DNA of 64,000 nucleotides from Sphaerisporangium sp. TRM90804 (GTDB lineage Bacteria; Actinomycetota; Actinomycetes; Streptosporangiales; Streptosporangiaceae). Positions 50,521 through 60,532 of this stretch are shown piece after piece. A program made the position numbers and the translations under genes. Each line of letters begins with the position of its first letter. The stretch's first letter is position 1. The stretch is from the NCBI RefSeq assembly GCF_029846175.1, contig NZ_JARWAC010000016.1:310001-374000 (forward strand). The letters run 5' to 3'. The notes beneath the pieces were generated by a model, which saw only the letters and a list, made by a program, of their open reading frames with translations, was not told the origin of the DNA and did not search any database.

Positions 50521-51648
50521 CTAGAAGAGCCGGAGCCGCCCGGTGCGCTGCGCCCGGGCCTCGCCGAGCCGTAGCGCCGCGACGGCCCCGAGCAGGCAGG
50601 CCGCCGACAGCGCGGCCACCCACAGCAGGGCGGGCGTGAGCTGCCCGAGCGTCTGCCCGTCCAGCAGCGCCCCCCTGACGACCGCCAGGCTGCCGGTGAG
50701 CGGCAGCAGCGAGCCCGCCGCCCTGATCCACCCGGGCAGCGCGAACAGCGGCAGCCGGACGCCCGCGGCGAACCACATGGGGTCGTCGAGCAGCGTGTAG
50801 AGGAAGGCCGAGTCGCGGGAGAAGATCAACAGGCTGTTGAGCAGCGCGCCCCACGCGACGGCGGGCACCAGCACGGCGAGCAGCACGACGGCGTACATCC
50901 CCGGGTGGGCCACGCGCGCCACGTCGAGCACGGTGAACATGGCCACCGTGAAGCAGGTGAACAGCCACGCGTTCTGCACCAGGGCGCCGAACCCGTTGGC
51001 CACGACGATGGCGAGCCGGTTGGCCGGCGACAGGAACAGCAGCTCCAGCGTGCCGGTGACCCGCTCGAACGAGAAGTGCCAGGCCGACTGCACCAGGGAG
51101 AAGAAGAACGTGAACCCGAGCGCGCCGGTGGCGAGGAACGCCAGCAGCCGCTCCGGGTCGGCCGCCAGCGGCCACCGCCCGGCGATCCCGGGCGTCGCCG
51201 CCAGCGGGCGCACGGTGTAGTACGTCGCCGCGAGCTGCATCAGCGGCCAGATCAGCATCGAGAAGACCACGAGCTTGCCGCCGAAGATCCGCCGGTGCTG
51301 CTTGAGCGCCTCCGCCGCGAAGACCCGCCCCGCGTGCCGCAGCGCCCGGCCCCTCCGGAACGCGCGAGGCCCGGTCCCTTCCCGGCCGCGCCCCGGCTTC
51401 CCGCCCAGGCCGTACAGCAGCGTCTCGTGCGGCCGGGGGGCCATCCGATCATGGGCCCCCGCGCGCCGCGAGAACGCCCCGGCACGGCCGTGCGGCGCGG
51501 ACTCCCGCCGTGGGCCGGCCGCCGCGGCCCGCCAGACGGCCTCGGTCCGGCGGTATGACGGGGGCTCCTCCTGCCGTGGACCGGCCGTCGCGCCCCGCGA
51601 GAGGTCCCCGAGGCGGTACGGCGGGGTCTCGTGGGCCCGTGACGCCAT
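50521..51648 (-). CDS. ABC-2 exporter permease with repeat-bearing N-terminal extension
   Basis: The 375-residue protein has six hydrophobic segments in its last 260 residues (VVFSMLIWPLMQLAATYY, FLATGALGFTFFFSLVQSAWH, GALVQNAWLFTCFTVAMF, AVVLLAVLVPAVAWGALL) and an FERVTGTLELLFLSPANR loop typical of ABC-2 permeases. The first 70 or so residues are unusual: MASRAHETPPYRLGD recurs as MAPRPHETLLYGLGG 68 codons later, each beginning with Met. ATG 51648 overlaps the ATPase stop (TGATG); GTG 51651 and the internal ATG 51444 are alternatives. It is the last gene of an exporter operon. Confidence 0.82.
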   Translation of the reverse strand: MASRAHETPPYRLGDLSRGATAGPRQEEPPSYRRTEAVWRAAAAGPRRESAPHGRAGAFSRRAGAHDRMAPRPHETLLYGLGGKPGRGREGTGPRAFRRGRALRHAGRVFAAEALKQHRRIFGGKLVVFSMLIWPLMQLAATYYTVRPLAATPGIAGRWPLAADPERLLAFLATGALGFTFFFSLVQSAWHFSFERVTGTLELLFLSPANRLAIVVANGFGALVQNAWLFTCFTVAMFTVLDVARVAHPGMYAVVLLAVLVPAVAWGALLNSLLIFSRDSAFLYTLLDDPMWFAAGVRLPLFALPGWIRAAGSLLPLTGSLAVVRGALLDGQTLGQLTPALLWVAALSAACLLGAVAALRLGEARAQRTGRLRLF

Positions 51649-52613
51649 CACGCGGTGACCAGGCGGGGGGCGTCGGCGAGGGCCAGGATGGCGTCCTCCA
51701 GGGACGGCTCGGCCACCTCCAGGCCCGCGAGGGTGCCTCCGGCGGCGACGACGGCCATGGCGAGCGGGCCGGCGACGTCGTCGGGGTGGCTCAGCGAGAC
51801 CACCACGCCTCCGTCGTCGGCCGGCTCCAGCCCGGCGTCCGTGCCGAGCCGGGCGGCGAAGGCGGCCACGGCGGCCTCGACCCCCGGCGACCGCTCGGCC
51901 AGCCGGATGCGGACGGTGCGGTGACAGCCGGCCCGCGCGGTGAGCTCGGCCGGGCTGCCCGCGGTGACGTGCCTGCCCTCGCCGATGACGTACACGTGCC
52001 CGCACAGCTCCTCGACCTCGGTCAGGTAGTGGGAGGTGAGCAGCACTCCGGTGCCCTCGCGGGCCAGCCGGGCCACCAGCCGGCGCAGGTCGCGCGCGAT
52101 CGGCGCGTCCAGTCCGAGGGTGGGCTCGTCGAGCAGCAGGTAGGCCGGGTCGTTGACCAGCCCGCGCGCGATGGACAGCCGCTGGGCCATGCCGCGCGAG
52201 TAGCGCTCCACCGTCGTGTCGGCGGCGGCGGTCAGCCCCACCAGCTCCAGCAGCTCCTCGACGCGGCCGCGCAGGACGGCTCGGGGCACGTCGTAGAGGC
52301 GGCCGAAGTACCAGAGGTTCTCCCGGCCGGTCATGCGGGCGTAGACCATGCGCTCGCCGCCCGCGATGAGGTTGATCCTGCGGCGCACGGCGTCCGGCTG
52401 CCGCAGCGGGTCGAGCTCGTCCACGCGCACGGTGCCGCTGGTCTGGTGGAGCAGCGTGGCCATGATCTTGATGGTCGTGGTCTTGCCGGCGCCGTTCAGC
52501 CCGAGCAGGCCGGTGACGCGCCCTCGCGGGACCTCCAGGGTGAGCCCGTCCACCGCCACCGCCGTGGTGCGGCGGGTGCGGAACTCCTTGCGCAGGTCGT
52601 CCGTCCTGATCAT
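51648..52613 (-). CDS. ABC-2 exporter ATP-binding protein (DrrA/CcmA type)
   Basis: The 321-residue ATPase has Walker A GLNGAGKTTTIKIMATLL, signature YSRGMAQRLSIARGL, Walker B YLLLDEPTLGLD and the switch His in LLTSHYLTEVEEL. A C-terminal extension (VRIRLAERSPGVEAAV, EPSLEDAILALAD) matches drug- or polymer-export ATPases. It would power export by the two flanking permeases. ATG 52613 has GAGGAG nine bases upstream. Cargo unknown. Confidence 0.93.
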   Translation of the reverse strand: MIRTDDLRKEFRTRRTTAVAVDGLTLEVPRGRVTGLLGLNGAGKTTTIKIMATLLHQTSGTVRVDELDPLRQPDAVRRRINLIAGGERMVYARMTGRENLWYFGRLYDVPRAVLRGRVEELLELVGLTAAADTTVERYSRGMAQRLSIARGLVNDPAYLLLDEPTLGLDAPIARDLRRLVARLAREGTGVLLTSHYLTEVEELCGHVYVIGEGRHVTAGSPAELTARAGCHRTVRIRLAERSPGVEAAVAAFAARLGTDAGLEPADDGGVVVSLSHPDDVAGPLAMAVVAAGGTLAGLEVAEPSLEDAILALADAPRLVTA

Positions 52614-52615
52614 GA

Positions 52616-53434
52616 TCAGTAGCTCCTCTGCATGGCGTGCCGTTCGGCGAGGGGAAGCCAGCGCAGCCCGGCGACGGCGTAGGCGAGGCCGAGCCCGAGG
52701 GCCGCGGCCAGGCGGCCGGGCGACACCCCGGCGCCCGTGGTGAAGGCGCCCCTGACCACGTCCATCGCCGCGGTCGTGGGCACCAGCTCGCCGGCCCACC
52801 GAAGGACGGCGGGCAGGTCCTGGCGCGGGAAGGTGAAGCCCGACAGCAGGGCGATGGCGAAGAACAGCGTGTTCTGGGTGATGTGCGCCTCGCCCGCGAT
52901 GATCATCACGGCGCTGAGCACCGCCGACATCCCGAACACCGCGACACCGAGTGCCAGCACGGCCAGCAGCGCGTCCGGCGGGCCGGTCGACTCCAGGCGC
53001 ACCCCCAGGACGCGGGCGCACGCCACCAGGACGGTCACCTCCAGGGCGATCGCGGTGTAGGCGAAGGCGGTGAACCCCGCCAGGTACGGCAGCCGGCCAG
53101 GCGGCGTGACGAGCAGGGCTCCGAGTGTCCCCTCGCGCTGCTCCTGGATCAGCGCCTTGGCGACCCACAGGATGCCGTGGGTGGTGAACATGAAGGCCGC
53201 GGCGCCGACCGTGATGTACCCGAGGTAGTCGGCCGTGCCGGTCGCCGCGGCGAAGCTGGCCGCCACCCGCCCGCCGCCGATCGCCTCCAGCCCGAGGTGG
53301 GCGAGGCCCACGGTGAAGACGCCGAGCATCAGCGTCCCGACGAAGTACGACCAGGGGTACGCGCGCCGGGTGACCGACCAGGTCCTGTGGAAGGTCGCCC
53401 AGGCGACGGTCACCGCGGGCGGGGGCGTGGGCAT
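52616..53434 (-). CDS. ABC-2 exporter permease (first gene of operon)
   Basis: The 272-residue protein has six hydrophobic segments, with IQEQREGTLGALLVTPPGRLP as the cytoplasmic coupling loop and FAIALLSGFTFPRQDLPAVLRW near the end, matching ABC-2 permeases. ATG 53434 is preceded by AAGGAG. Together with the second permease it gives a heterodimeric pore. Its promoter contains a 6+6 bp dyad overlapping the -10, shared with the divergent HxlR-type regulator gene. Confidence 0.88.
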   Translation of the reverse strand: MPTPPPAVTVAWATFHRTWSVTRRAYPWSYFVGTLMLGVFTVGLAHLGLEAIGGGRVAASFAAATGTADYLGYITVGAAAFMFTTHGILWVAKALIQEQREGTLGALLVTPPGRLPYLAGFTAFAYTAIALEVTVLVACARVLGVRLESTGPPDALLAVLALGVAVFGMSAVLSAVMIIAGEAHITQNTLFFAIALLSGFTFPRQDLPAVLRWAGELVPTTAAMDVVRGAFTTGAGVSPGRLAAALGLGLAYAVAGLRWLPLAERHAMQRSY

Positions 53435-53449
53435 AGTCAGTCTCCTTTG

Positions 53450-53490
53450 GGAACTGATGAGTTCCTATCAGAGACCGACGCGGGTGTAAA
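53450..53490 (-). promoter_or_regulatory. Exporter promoter with GGAACT-GATG-AGTTCC operator
   Basis: Leftward TTTACA (53490-53485), a 17-bp spacer and TAGGAA (53467-53462) form the promoter. The perfect dyad GGAACTGATGAGTTCC (53450-53465) overlaps the -10. A second, nested repeat CTGAT/ATCAG spans 53454-53471. It is the obvious binding site for the divergent HxlR protein. Confidence 0.65.
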
Positions 53491-53498
53491 GTTCGCGC

Positions 53499-54515
53499 AT
53501 GGGTCGTGAACTACGTGACCGGGATCTGTGGTGCGCGATCGCGCAGGCCGCCGCGGTCGTCGGCGACTGGTGGAGCCTGCTGATCGTCCGCGAGGTGACC
53601 CGCGGCCACCACCGCTTCGAGGAGCTGCTCGCCGAGCTGGGCGTCTCGCGCAAGGTGCTCAGCGAGCGCCTCAGGCACCTGGTCGACCACGAGGTGCTCG
53701 AACGCCGCCCCTACCAGACCGGCCCCACCCGCCACGAGTACGTGCTGACCCCCACCGGCGCGGCCCTGGCCCCCGTCCTCATCGCCATGCAGGACTGGGG
53801 CGACCGCTGGCTGCTGGCCGACGGCTCCCTCACCGGCAGCGCCGCCCCCGAGAGCGCCGAGTCCGCCCGCGTCCACGCCCTCCTGGGCACGCCCATCCCG
53901 TCCCCCCTCCGCCTCCCCGCCACGACGCCCCCCACCCGAGTCCCCGCCCCCTCCGGCGCACCCACGGGCGACACGGTCCGCTCCGGCGGCCCCGGGCGCG
54001 ACACTGATCGCTCCGGAGCGCCCGGGCGCGAGGACGCGATCTCCGGCGCGGGGCTCGGCGGGACGCCGGCGGAGGTGGACGTCGTCGCGGCGGCGCGGGC
54101 CACGATCCTGTTCGCCTACCCCGCGACCGGCATCCCCGGCCCCCTGCCGCCCGGCTGGGACACGGTCCCCGGCGCGGTCGGCTGCACGCTGGAGAACCGC
54201 CTGTTCCGCCAGGCGGCCCCGGCCCTGGCGGCCGACGGCGTGGCCGTCCGCGGCGTCAGCACCCAGCGCCCCGACGAGCAGGCGGTCTTCGCCCGCGCGG
54301 AGGACATCGCCTTCCCCCTGCTGTCCGACATGGACCTGCGCCTCACCGCCGCCCTGCGCCTGCCCACCTTCAGGATCGGCCAGACCCTCAGGATGAAACG
54401 GCTGATCCTCGTCACCGACGCCTCACGCGTCGTCCGCCACGTCGTCTACCCCGTGCTGGACGTCGCGACGGCGGTCGCCGAGGCGGCCGACGCCGCCCGC
54501 GAGGTCGCGCGCTGA
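53499..54515 (+). CDS. HxlR-family regulator fused to a peroxiredoxin-like domain
   Basis: The 338-residue protein has an HxlR winged helix in the first 110 residues (LWCAIAQAAAVVGDWWSLLIVRE, HHRFEELLAELGVSRKVLSERL, YQTGPTRHEYVLTPTG). C12 occupies the N-terminal Cys position of redox-sensing HxlR members. A low-complexity linker with SG-x-PGRD repeats spans about 115-190. The C-terminal domain (ATILFAYPATG, TVPGAVGCTLENRLF, GVSTQRPDEQAVFA, FPLLSDMDLRL) resembles BCP-type peroxiredoxins, keeping Cys229 in the G-C-T-x-E motif. It probably represses the divergent exporter and responds to peroxide; this is inferred. Confidence 0.82.
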   Translation: MGRELRDRDLWCAIAQAAAVVGDWWSLLIVREVTRGHHRFEELLAELGVSRKVLSERLRHLVDHEVLERRPYQTGPTRHEYVLTPTGAALAPVLIAMQDWGDRWLLADGSLTGSAAPESAESARVHALLGTPIPSPLRLPATTPPTRVPAPSGAPTGDTVRSGGPGRDTDRSGAPGREDAISGAGLGGTPAEVDVVAAARATILFAYPATGIPGPLPPGWDTVPGAVGCTLENRLFRQAAPALAADGVAVRGVSTQRPDEQAVFARAEDIAFPLLSDMDLRLTAALRLPTFRIGQTLRMKRLILVTDASRVVRHVVYPVLDVATAVAEAADAAREVAR

Positions 54516-54538
54516 ACCCGGCCGCGAGCCGGCCGGGT
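54516..54538. terminator. Bidirectional hairpin filling the gap between convergent genes
   Basis: ACCCGGCCG pairs fully with CGGCCGGGT around CGAGC. It starts right after one stop codon and ends on the other gene's stop. Confidence 0.7.
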
Positions 54539-55308
54539 CAGGGCTTGCGGGCGACGGCGCCGAAGCCGAGTCTGCTGTAGGTCGGCAGGACGTCCTCGGT
54601 GGCGTAGCGGTCGGGGTCCACGCGCTCGAAGTCGCCGAAGAACACGTCGACCTCCTCCGGCGTGCGCGGGACGAGGGGCGTGCTGGTCTTGGCGTAGATC
54701 TCCTTCAGCCGGTTCGCGCTGGGGGTCCGTTCCTCGACCGACGACAGGTGGCTGATCGCCAGGTGGCTGCCGGGCGCCATCATGGCGCGCAGGCGGTTCA
54801 GGTGCTCCTCCGGCTCGGCCAGGTAGTGCAGCACCGCGACCATGAGCATGCCCACGGGCTGGTCCCAGTCGATGAGGCCGGTGCGGGAGATCTGGTCGTG
54901 CAGGTCCTCGGGCTTGCGCAGGTCGCCGTGGATCATGGCGACGGTGGCTGTGTTGGCCAGCAGGGCACGCCCGTGCACGCACACCACGGGGTCGTTGTCG
55001 ACGTACACCGTGCGCGCGAGGGGATGGACGGCCCGGGCGACCTCGTGGACGTTGGGCTGCGTCGGCAGCCCGGCGCCGATGTCGACGAACTGCTGGATGC
55101 CCTCCTCGGCGGCCATGTACCGGACGGCGTTGACCAGGAACACGCGGTTGTAGCGGACGGCCTGGCGGGCCTCGGGGAACGCCTTCATGATCTGCTCGGC
55201 CGCGGCACGGTCGGGGGCGAAGTTGTCCTTGCCGCCGAGCATGTAGTCGTAGATCCTCGCCGAGTTCGGCGTGGTGGGGTCGAAGCCGTCCGGAGATTCT
55301 CGGCTCAA
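54538..55308 (-). CDS. SAM-dependent methyltransferase, DUF574 (Methyltransf_19) family
   Basis: The 256-residue protein contains TPNSARIYDYMLGGKDNF (the DUF574 hallmark), NRVFLVNAVRYMAAEEGI, FVDIGAGLPTQPNVHEVA as SAM-binding motif I, VYVDNDPVVCVHGRALL and SHLAISHLS. This family is greatly expanded in actinomycetes; substrates are mostly unknown. I chose TTG 55308 because GAGGAGG lies five bases upstream; the longer in-frame extension is Pro/Arg-rich and unlike the family. Confidence 0.88.
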   Translation of the reverse strand: MSRESPDGFDPTTPNSARIYDYMLGGKDNFAPDRAAAEQIMKAFPEARQAVRYNRVFLVNAVRYMAAEEGIQQFVDIGAGLPTQPNVHEVARAVHPLARTVYVDNDPVVCVHGRALLANTATVAMIHGDLRKPEDLHDQISRTGLIDWDQPVGMLMVAVLHYLAEPEEHLNRLRAMMAPGSHLAISHLSSVEERTPSANRLKEIYAKTSTPLVPRTPEEVDVFFGDFERVDPDRYATEDVLPTYSRLGFGAVARKP

Positions 55309-55626
55309 CGCGTCCTCCTCCGTCCGGCGACCACGGTCGCGATCGGGCCACGGCCCGGACAGGCCGCCGGACCAGGCGTCCGGCGCCGGAATGGGAGCGG
55401 CCGGTCGTCGCGGATCCGGCCGGTCCACCGCCGTCCCGATCCTACTGGAAAGCCCCCTTACAAACTGGGTCAAACCAGCTGTTCAACGCGAATGACGCAC
55501 CTCCCACCGCAATAGCCGAGGTGAGTAGCATCAGCCATGGGTCGCCACATGCCCCGGAAACCGGTGGAATGCGAAAGACCGGGGTAGTCGGCCCCCGACC
55601 GTGACGAGCGTGGACGAGGAGTTCTG
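55309..55626. other. Divergent gap between methyltransferase and pgm genes
   Basis: No gene is visible. A less GC-rich patch at 55440-55520 with CTGG-GTCAAA-CCAG probably holds the two promoters, but I cannot assign hexamers confidently. Confidence 0.4.
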
Positions 55627-57282
<1,656 letters not shown>

Positions 57283-57306
57283 GACGCCTGCCCCCGCGGC
57301 GGGCGG

Positions 57307-57984
57307 TCAGGGCAGTTTCCACTCGATGGGCGAGGCGCCCTGCTGTTCGAGCAGGGCGTTGGCCCGGCTGAAGGGCCGGCTGCCGAAGAAGCCGTTGCGC
57401 GCCGACAACGGGCTCGGGTGCGCAGACTCCACGGACGGCACGTGCTTGAGCATCGGCTTGAGCGAGCGGGCGTCGCGGCCCCACAGGATGGCGACGAGCG
57501 GCTCCCCACGCGCGACCAGCGCGTGGATGGCCTGCTCGGTGACCTCCTCCCACCCCTTGCCGCGGTGGGAGGCGGGCTTGCCGGGCGCGACGGTGAGCAC
57601 CCTGTTGAGCAGCAGCACGCCCTGTTCGGTCCACGGCGTGAGGTCGCCGTTGGACGGCGGCGGCAGGCCGAGGTCGGCGGCGTACTCCTTGTAGATGTTG
57701 ACGAGGCTGCCGGGCAGCGGGCGGACGTCCGGGGCGACCGAGAAGCTGAGGCCGACGGCGTGCCCGGGGGTCGGGTAGGGATCCTGCCCGACGATGAGCA
57801 CCCGCACCTGGTGGAAGGGCTGCTGGAAGGCCCTGAGCACGTTGGGCCCCGCCGGGAGGTACTGCCTGCCTTCGGCGATCTCGCCTCTGAGGAAGTCGCC
57901 CAGGGCGGAGACCCGCGGGCCCACGGGCTCCAGGGCCTGGGCCCACCCGGCTTCGACGACTTCGTGTAATGGACGACCGGTCAT
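57307..57984 (-). CDS. ung: Uracil-DNA glycosylase, family 1
   Basis: The 225-residue enzyme excises uracil from DNA. The water-activating loop [40 protein letters not shown] and the DNA-intercalation loop [20 protein letters not shown] are complete. Length is normal. ATG 57984 lies downstream of the sugar-ABC operon terminator on the same strand. Confidence 0.95.
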   Translation of the reverse strand: MTGRPLHEVVEAGWAQALEPVGPRVSALGDFLRGEIAEGRQYLPAGPNVLRAFQQPFHQVRVLIVGQDPYPTPGHAVGLSFSVAPDVRPLPGSLVNIYKEYAADLGLPPPSNGDLTPWTEQGVLLLNRVLTVAPGKPASHRGKGWEEVTEQAIHALVARGEPLVAILWGRDARSLKPMLKHVPSVESAHPSPLSARNGFFGSRPFSRANALLEQQGASPIEWKLP

Positions 57985-58055
57985 GCCGGGATCCTAGTCG
58001 CGCGGGCCCGCGGGCGAACCGGAACGGGCCAAGCGCCGGAAGAAGATCGTGAACG

Positions 58056-58106
58056 GATTCGCCGGGGCGCCCGCCTGCCCCCGCGAGACGGGCGCCCCGG
58101 CGAATC
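58056..58106. terminator. Perfect 18-bp hairpin after the sugar ABC operon
   Basis: The 18-bp arms 58056-58073 and 58089-58106 (GATTCGCCGGGGCGCCCG and its complement) are perfectly paired with a 15-nt loop, five bases past the last permease stop. It is the strongest hairpin in the window. Confidence 0.85.
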
Positions 58107-58110
58107 GGGG

Positions 58111-59013
58111 CTACTTCACCGAGCCCGCGAGCAGGCCCTGGACGAAGTAGCGCTGGAAGGAGAAGAAGAGCACCAGGGGGATGATCAGTGACAGGAAGGC
58201 TCCCGGCGCGAGGATGTCCACGTTGGTACCGAACTGGCGCATCTGCGACTGCAGCGCCTTGGTCATCGGCTGGGCCCCGGTGTCGGCGAAGACCAGCGCG
58301 ATGAGCAGGTCGTTCCACACCCACAGGAACTGGAAGATGCCCAGCGAGGCGATCGCAGGCTTGGCCAGTGGGAACACCACGGTCGAGAAGATCTTCCACT
58401 CGCTCGCGCCGTCCATGCGCGCCGCTTCCAGCAGCTCCTTGGGGATGCCGGCGAAGAAGTTGCGCAGCAGGAAGATGGCGAACGGCAGCCCGAAGGCCAC
58501 GTGGAACAGCACCACGCCCGGGATGGACCCGAAGATGCCGAAGAACCCGTAGAGCTTGGCGATCGGGATCAGGGCGATCTGGATGGGCACCACGAGCAGC
58601 CCGACGACCACCAGGAACAGCCCGTCGCGGCCGGGGAACTCGATCCACGCGAAGGCGTAGCCAGCCATGGCCGCGATGCCGATGACCAGGACGGTCGTCG
58701 GCACCGTGATGGCCACGGTGTTCCAGAACGACGACGTGAACCCGCTGGCCAGCAGGTTCGTGTAGTTGTCGAGCGTCAGCTGCGCCGGCTTGGTGAAGAA
58801 CGTCCACCAGCCGCTGGAGTTGTTGTCGGCGTCGCCGCGCAGCGACACCACCAGCAGGCCGAGGGTCGGCAGCAGCCAGAACAGCGCGAGCACGATGAGG
58901 ACGACCTGCACCAGGCCGCCGCCCAGTTTGTCCACCACCCGCCCCAGGGGGCTGCGGCGCACCGCGCCCGCGGCGTCGCCCGTGTCCGGGCGCGCGGCCG
59001 TAAGCGTCGTCAT
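58111..59013 (-). CDS. Sugar ABC importer permease, MalG/UgpE type
   Basis: The 300-residue protein has six hydrophobic helices. The EAA loop ELLEAARMDGASEWKIFSTVVFPLAKPA is intact (core EAARMDGASEWKIF). PIQIALIPIAKLYGF and FQFLWVWNDLLIALVF are typical MalG motifs. ATG 59013 overlaps the upstream permease stop as ATGA and has GGAGGGAG upstream. It pairs with the unusual MalF-type permease encoded before it. Confidence 0.92.
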   Translation of the reverse strand: MTTLTAARPDTGDAAGAVRRSPLGRVVDKLGGGLVQVVLIVLALFWLLPTLGLLVVSLRGDADNNSSGWWTFFTKPAQLTLDNYTNLLASGFTSSFWNTVAITVPTTVLVIGIAAMAGYAFAWIEFPGRDGLFLVVVGLLVVPIQIALIPIAKLYGFFGIFGSIPGVVLFHVAFGLPFAIFLLRNFFAGIPKELLEAARMDGASEWKIFSTVVFPLAKPAIASLGIFQFLWVWNDLLIALVFADTGAQPMTKALQSQMRQFGTNVDILAPGAFLSLIIPLVLFFSFQRYFVQGLLAGSVK

Positions 59014-60521
59014 GACTGCTCCCTCCGGAACCGCCGGATGTTGATCGCCATGAACGGCAGCACCAGCACCAGCAGGAAGATCGCGAGCGCGCTTCCCAGC
59101 CCCTGGTTCCCGCCGCCGCCGAACGACACCCGCCACATCTCCAGCGCGATCACGTTGGCCTCCGGTTGCACCGACCCGGGCGCGATGACGAAGACCAGGT
59201 CGAACACCTTGAGGGTGTTGATGATCATCGTCACCAGGACCACGAGCAGGACGGGGGAGAGCAGGGGGATCGTGATCCGGCGGAACACCTGCCACTCGGT
59301 GGCGCCGTCGATGCGCGCCGCCTCCAGGGCGTCGCGCGGGATGGCCGAGAGCCCCGCCGCGATCAGCACCATGGCGAACCCGGCCCACACCCAGATGAAC
59401 GCCCCGATGATCGCCGGGGTGATCAGCGCCGGGCCGAGCCAGCTCGCCCCGCCGAACTGCGCGGAGAAGTTCGACTGCGGCAGCCGCACCTCGTAGGAGC
59501 CCTCGGGCAGGCCGGCGAACTGGAAGGTGCCGTCGGGGGCGGTCGTGGTGGTGCCCTTGACCGCTCCGCCGGACACCGCTTCCACGGTGATGCCGGGCAT
59601 GCCCCGCTCGTTGCCGTCGATCTGGTTGACCGTGCCGCCGCCGGGGGTGAAGTCGAGCCACACCGTGCCGGCCAGCCCCCCGGGCGTCGCGGACGCCTGC
59701 TTGGCGCCGGCCGCGTCGTCGGGCAGCGCGTCCGGCCGCAGGCCGACCAGCGGGATCATCACCTGCTGGCCCGCCTGCGCGGGCTGCTTGGTGACGACGG
59801 CGCCCTGGTCGGCGGCCACGGGCGCCTGGTCGTTCTCGCGCGGCCGTGCGCCGGGGTAGCCGCTGCTGGACGCGAACACGTCGTGCACCGAGGTGATGAT
59901 CGCGTTGGCGACGCCCTTGTCGGGGTCCTGCTCGTAGACCAGCCGGAAGATGACTCCGGAGGCCAGCAGCGACACCGCCATGGGCATGAACACGATGAGC
60001 TTGAACGCGGTGGCCCAGCGGATCCGCTCGGTCAGCACCGCGAAGATCAGGCCCAGCACGGTCACCAGGCTCGGGGCCACCACGACCCAGATGAGGTTGT
60101 TCCTGATCGTGGTCAGCGTGCTGGGGTCGCTGAAGATCGCCCCGTAGTTCTCCAGCCCGACGAAGCCGCCGCCGCCGGCGTCGTACAGGCTGCGCCAGAT
60201 CGAGTAGACGATCGGGTAGATCACCCAGGCTCCGAGCAGCACGAACGCCGGCAGCAGGAAGAACAGGGCGATCTTGGGGGAGGGGCCGAGCACGCCCGAC
60301 GCGCCGTACGCGACCTTGCCGGCCGCCTGGCCGGTGGCGACCGCGGGGGGAGCGCCGCTGGTGGAGCCGTCCTCGCCGGAGGCGACGTCCGCCAGGGCGG
60401 GGTGGGTGGCGGTGGGCGCCTGGGCGCCCGGGGGGGTCTCGTCAGGTCCGGGGGAGGCCCCGCGGGCGACGGCGTCGCCGTCGCCGCGCGGGGTCTGCGG
60501 GCCGTCCAACCGATCGGTCAC
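59010..60521 (-). CDS. Sugar ABC importer permease, MalF/UgpA type, with inserted extracellular beta-domain
   Basis: The 503-residue protein is about 200 residues longer than usual. An 80-residue Pro/Ala-rich cytoplasmic N-terminus precedes the helices (FFLLPAFVLLGAWVIYPI and onward). Between the third and fourth helices (about 214-357), where the family has a short loop, is a 140-residue insertion. Its second half (AGTVWLDFTPGG, RGMPGITVEAVSGG, TTTAPDGTFQFAGLPEGSYEV) is a SpaA/carboxypeptidase-regulatory-like beta-sandwich. The EAA loop DALEAARIDGATEWQVF is normal. E. coli MalF has an Ig-like P2 domain in the same loop that contacts maltose-binding protein. GTG 60521 follows AGGAG. Confidence 0.9.
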   Translation of the reverse strand: MTDRLDGPQTPRGDGDAVARGASPGPDETPPGAQAPTATHPALADVASGEDGSTSGAPPAVATGQAAGKVAYGASGVLGPSPKIALFFLLPAFVLLGAWVIYPIVYSIWRSLYDAGGGGFVGLENYGAIFSDPSTLTTIRNNLIWVVVAPSLVTVLGLIFAVLTERIRWATAFKLIVFMPMAVSLLASGVIFRLVYEQDPDKGVANAIITSVHDVFASSSGYPGARPRENDQAPVAADQGAVVTKQPAQAGQQVMIPLVGLRPDALPDDAAGAKQASATPGGLAGTVWLDFTPGGGTVNQIDGNERGMPGITVEAVSGGAVKGTTTTAPDGTFQFAGLPEGSYEVRLPQSNFSAQFGGASWLGPALITPAIIGAFIWVWAGFAMVLIAAGLSAIPRDALEAARIDGATEWQVFRRITIPLLSPVLLVVLVTMIINTLKVFDLVFVIAPGSVQPEANVIALEMWRVSFGGGGNQGLGSALAIFLLVLVLPFMAINIRRFRREQS

Positions 60522-60532
60522 GGCCGCCGCTC

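Noticed and set aside
50521-53168. Reading the ABC ATPase and permease frames as longer fused proteins
   Set aside because: Open frames extend upstream, but each gene has its own ribosome site and overlapping stop/start; the extensions carry no motifs.
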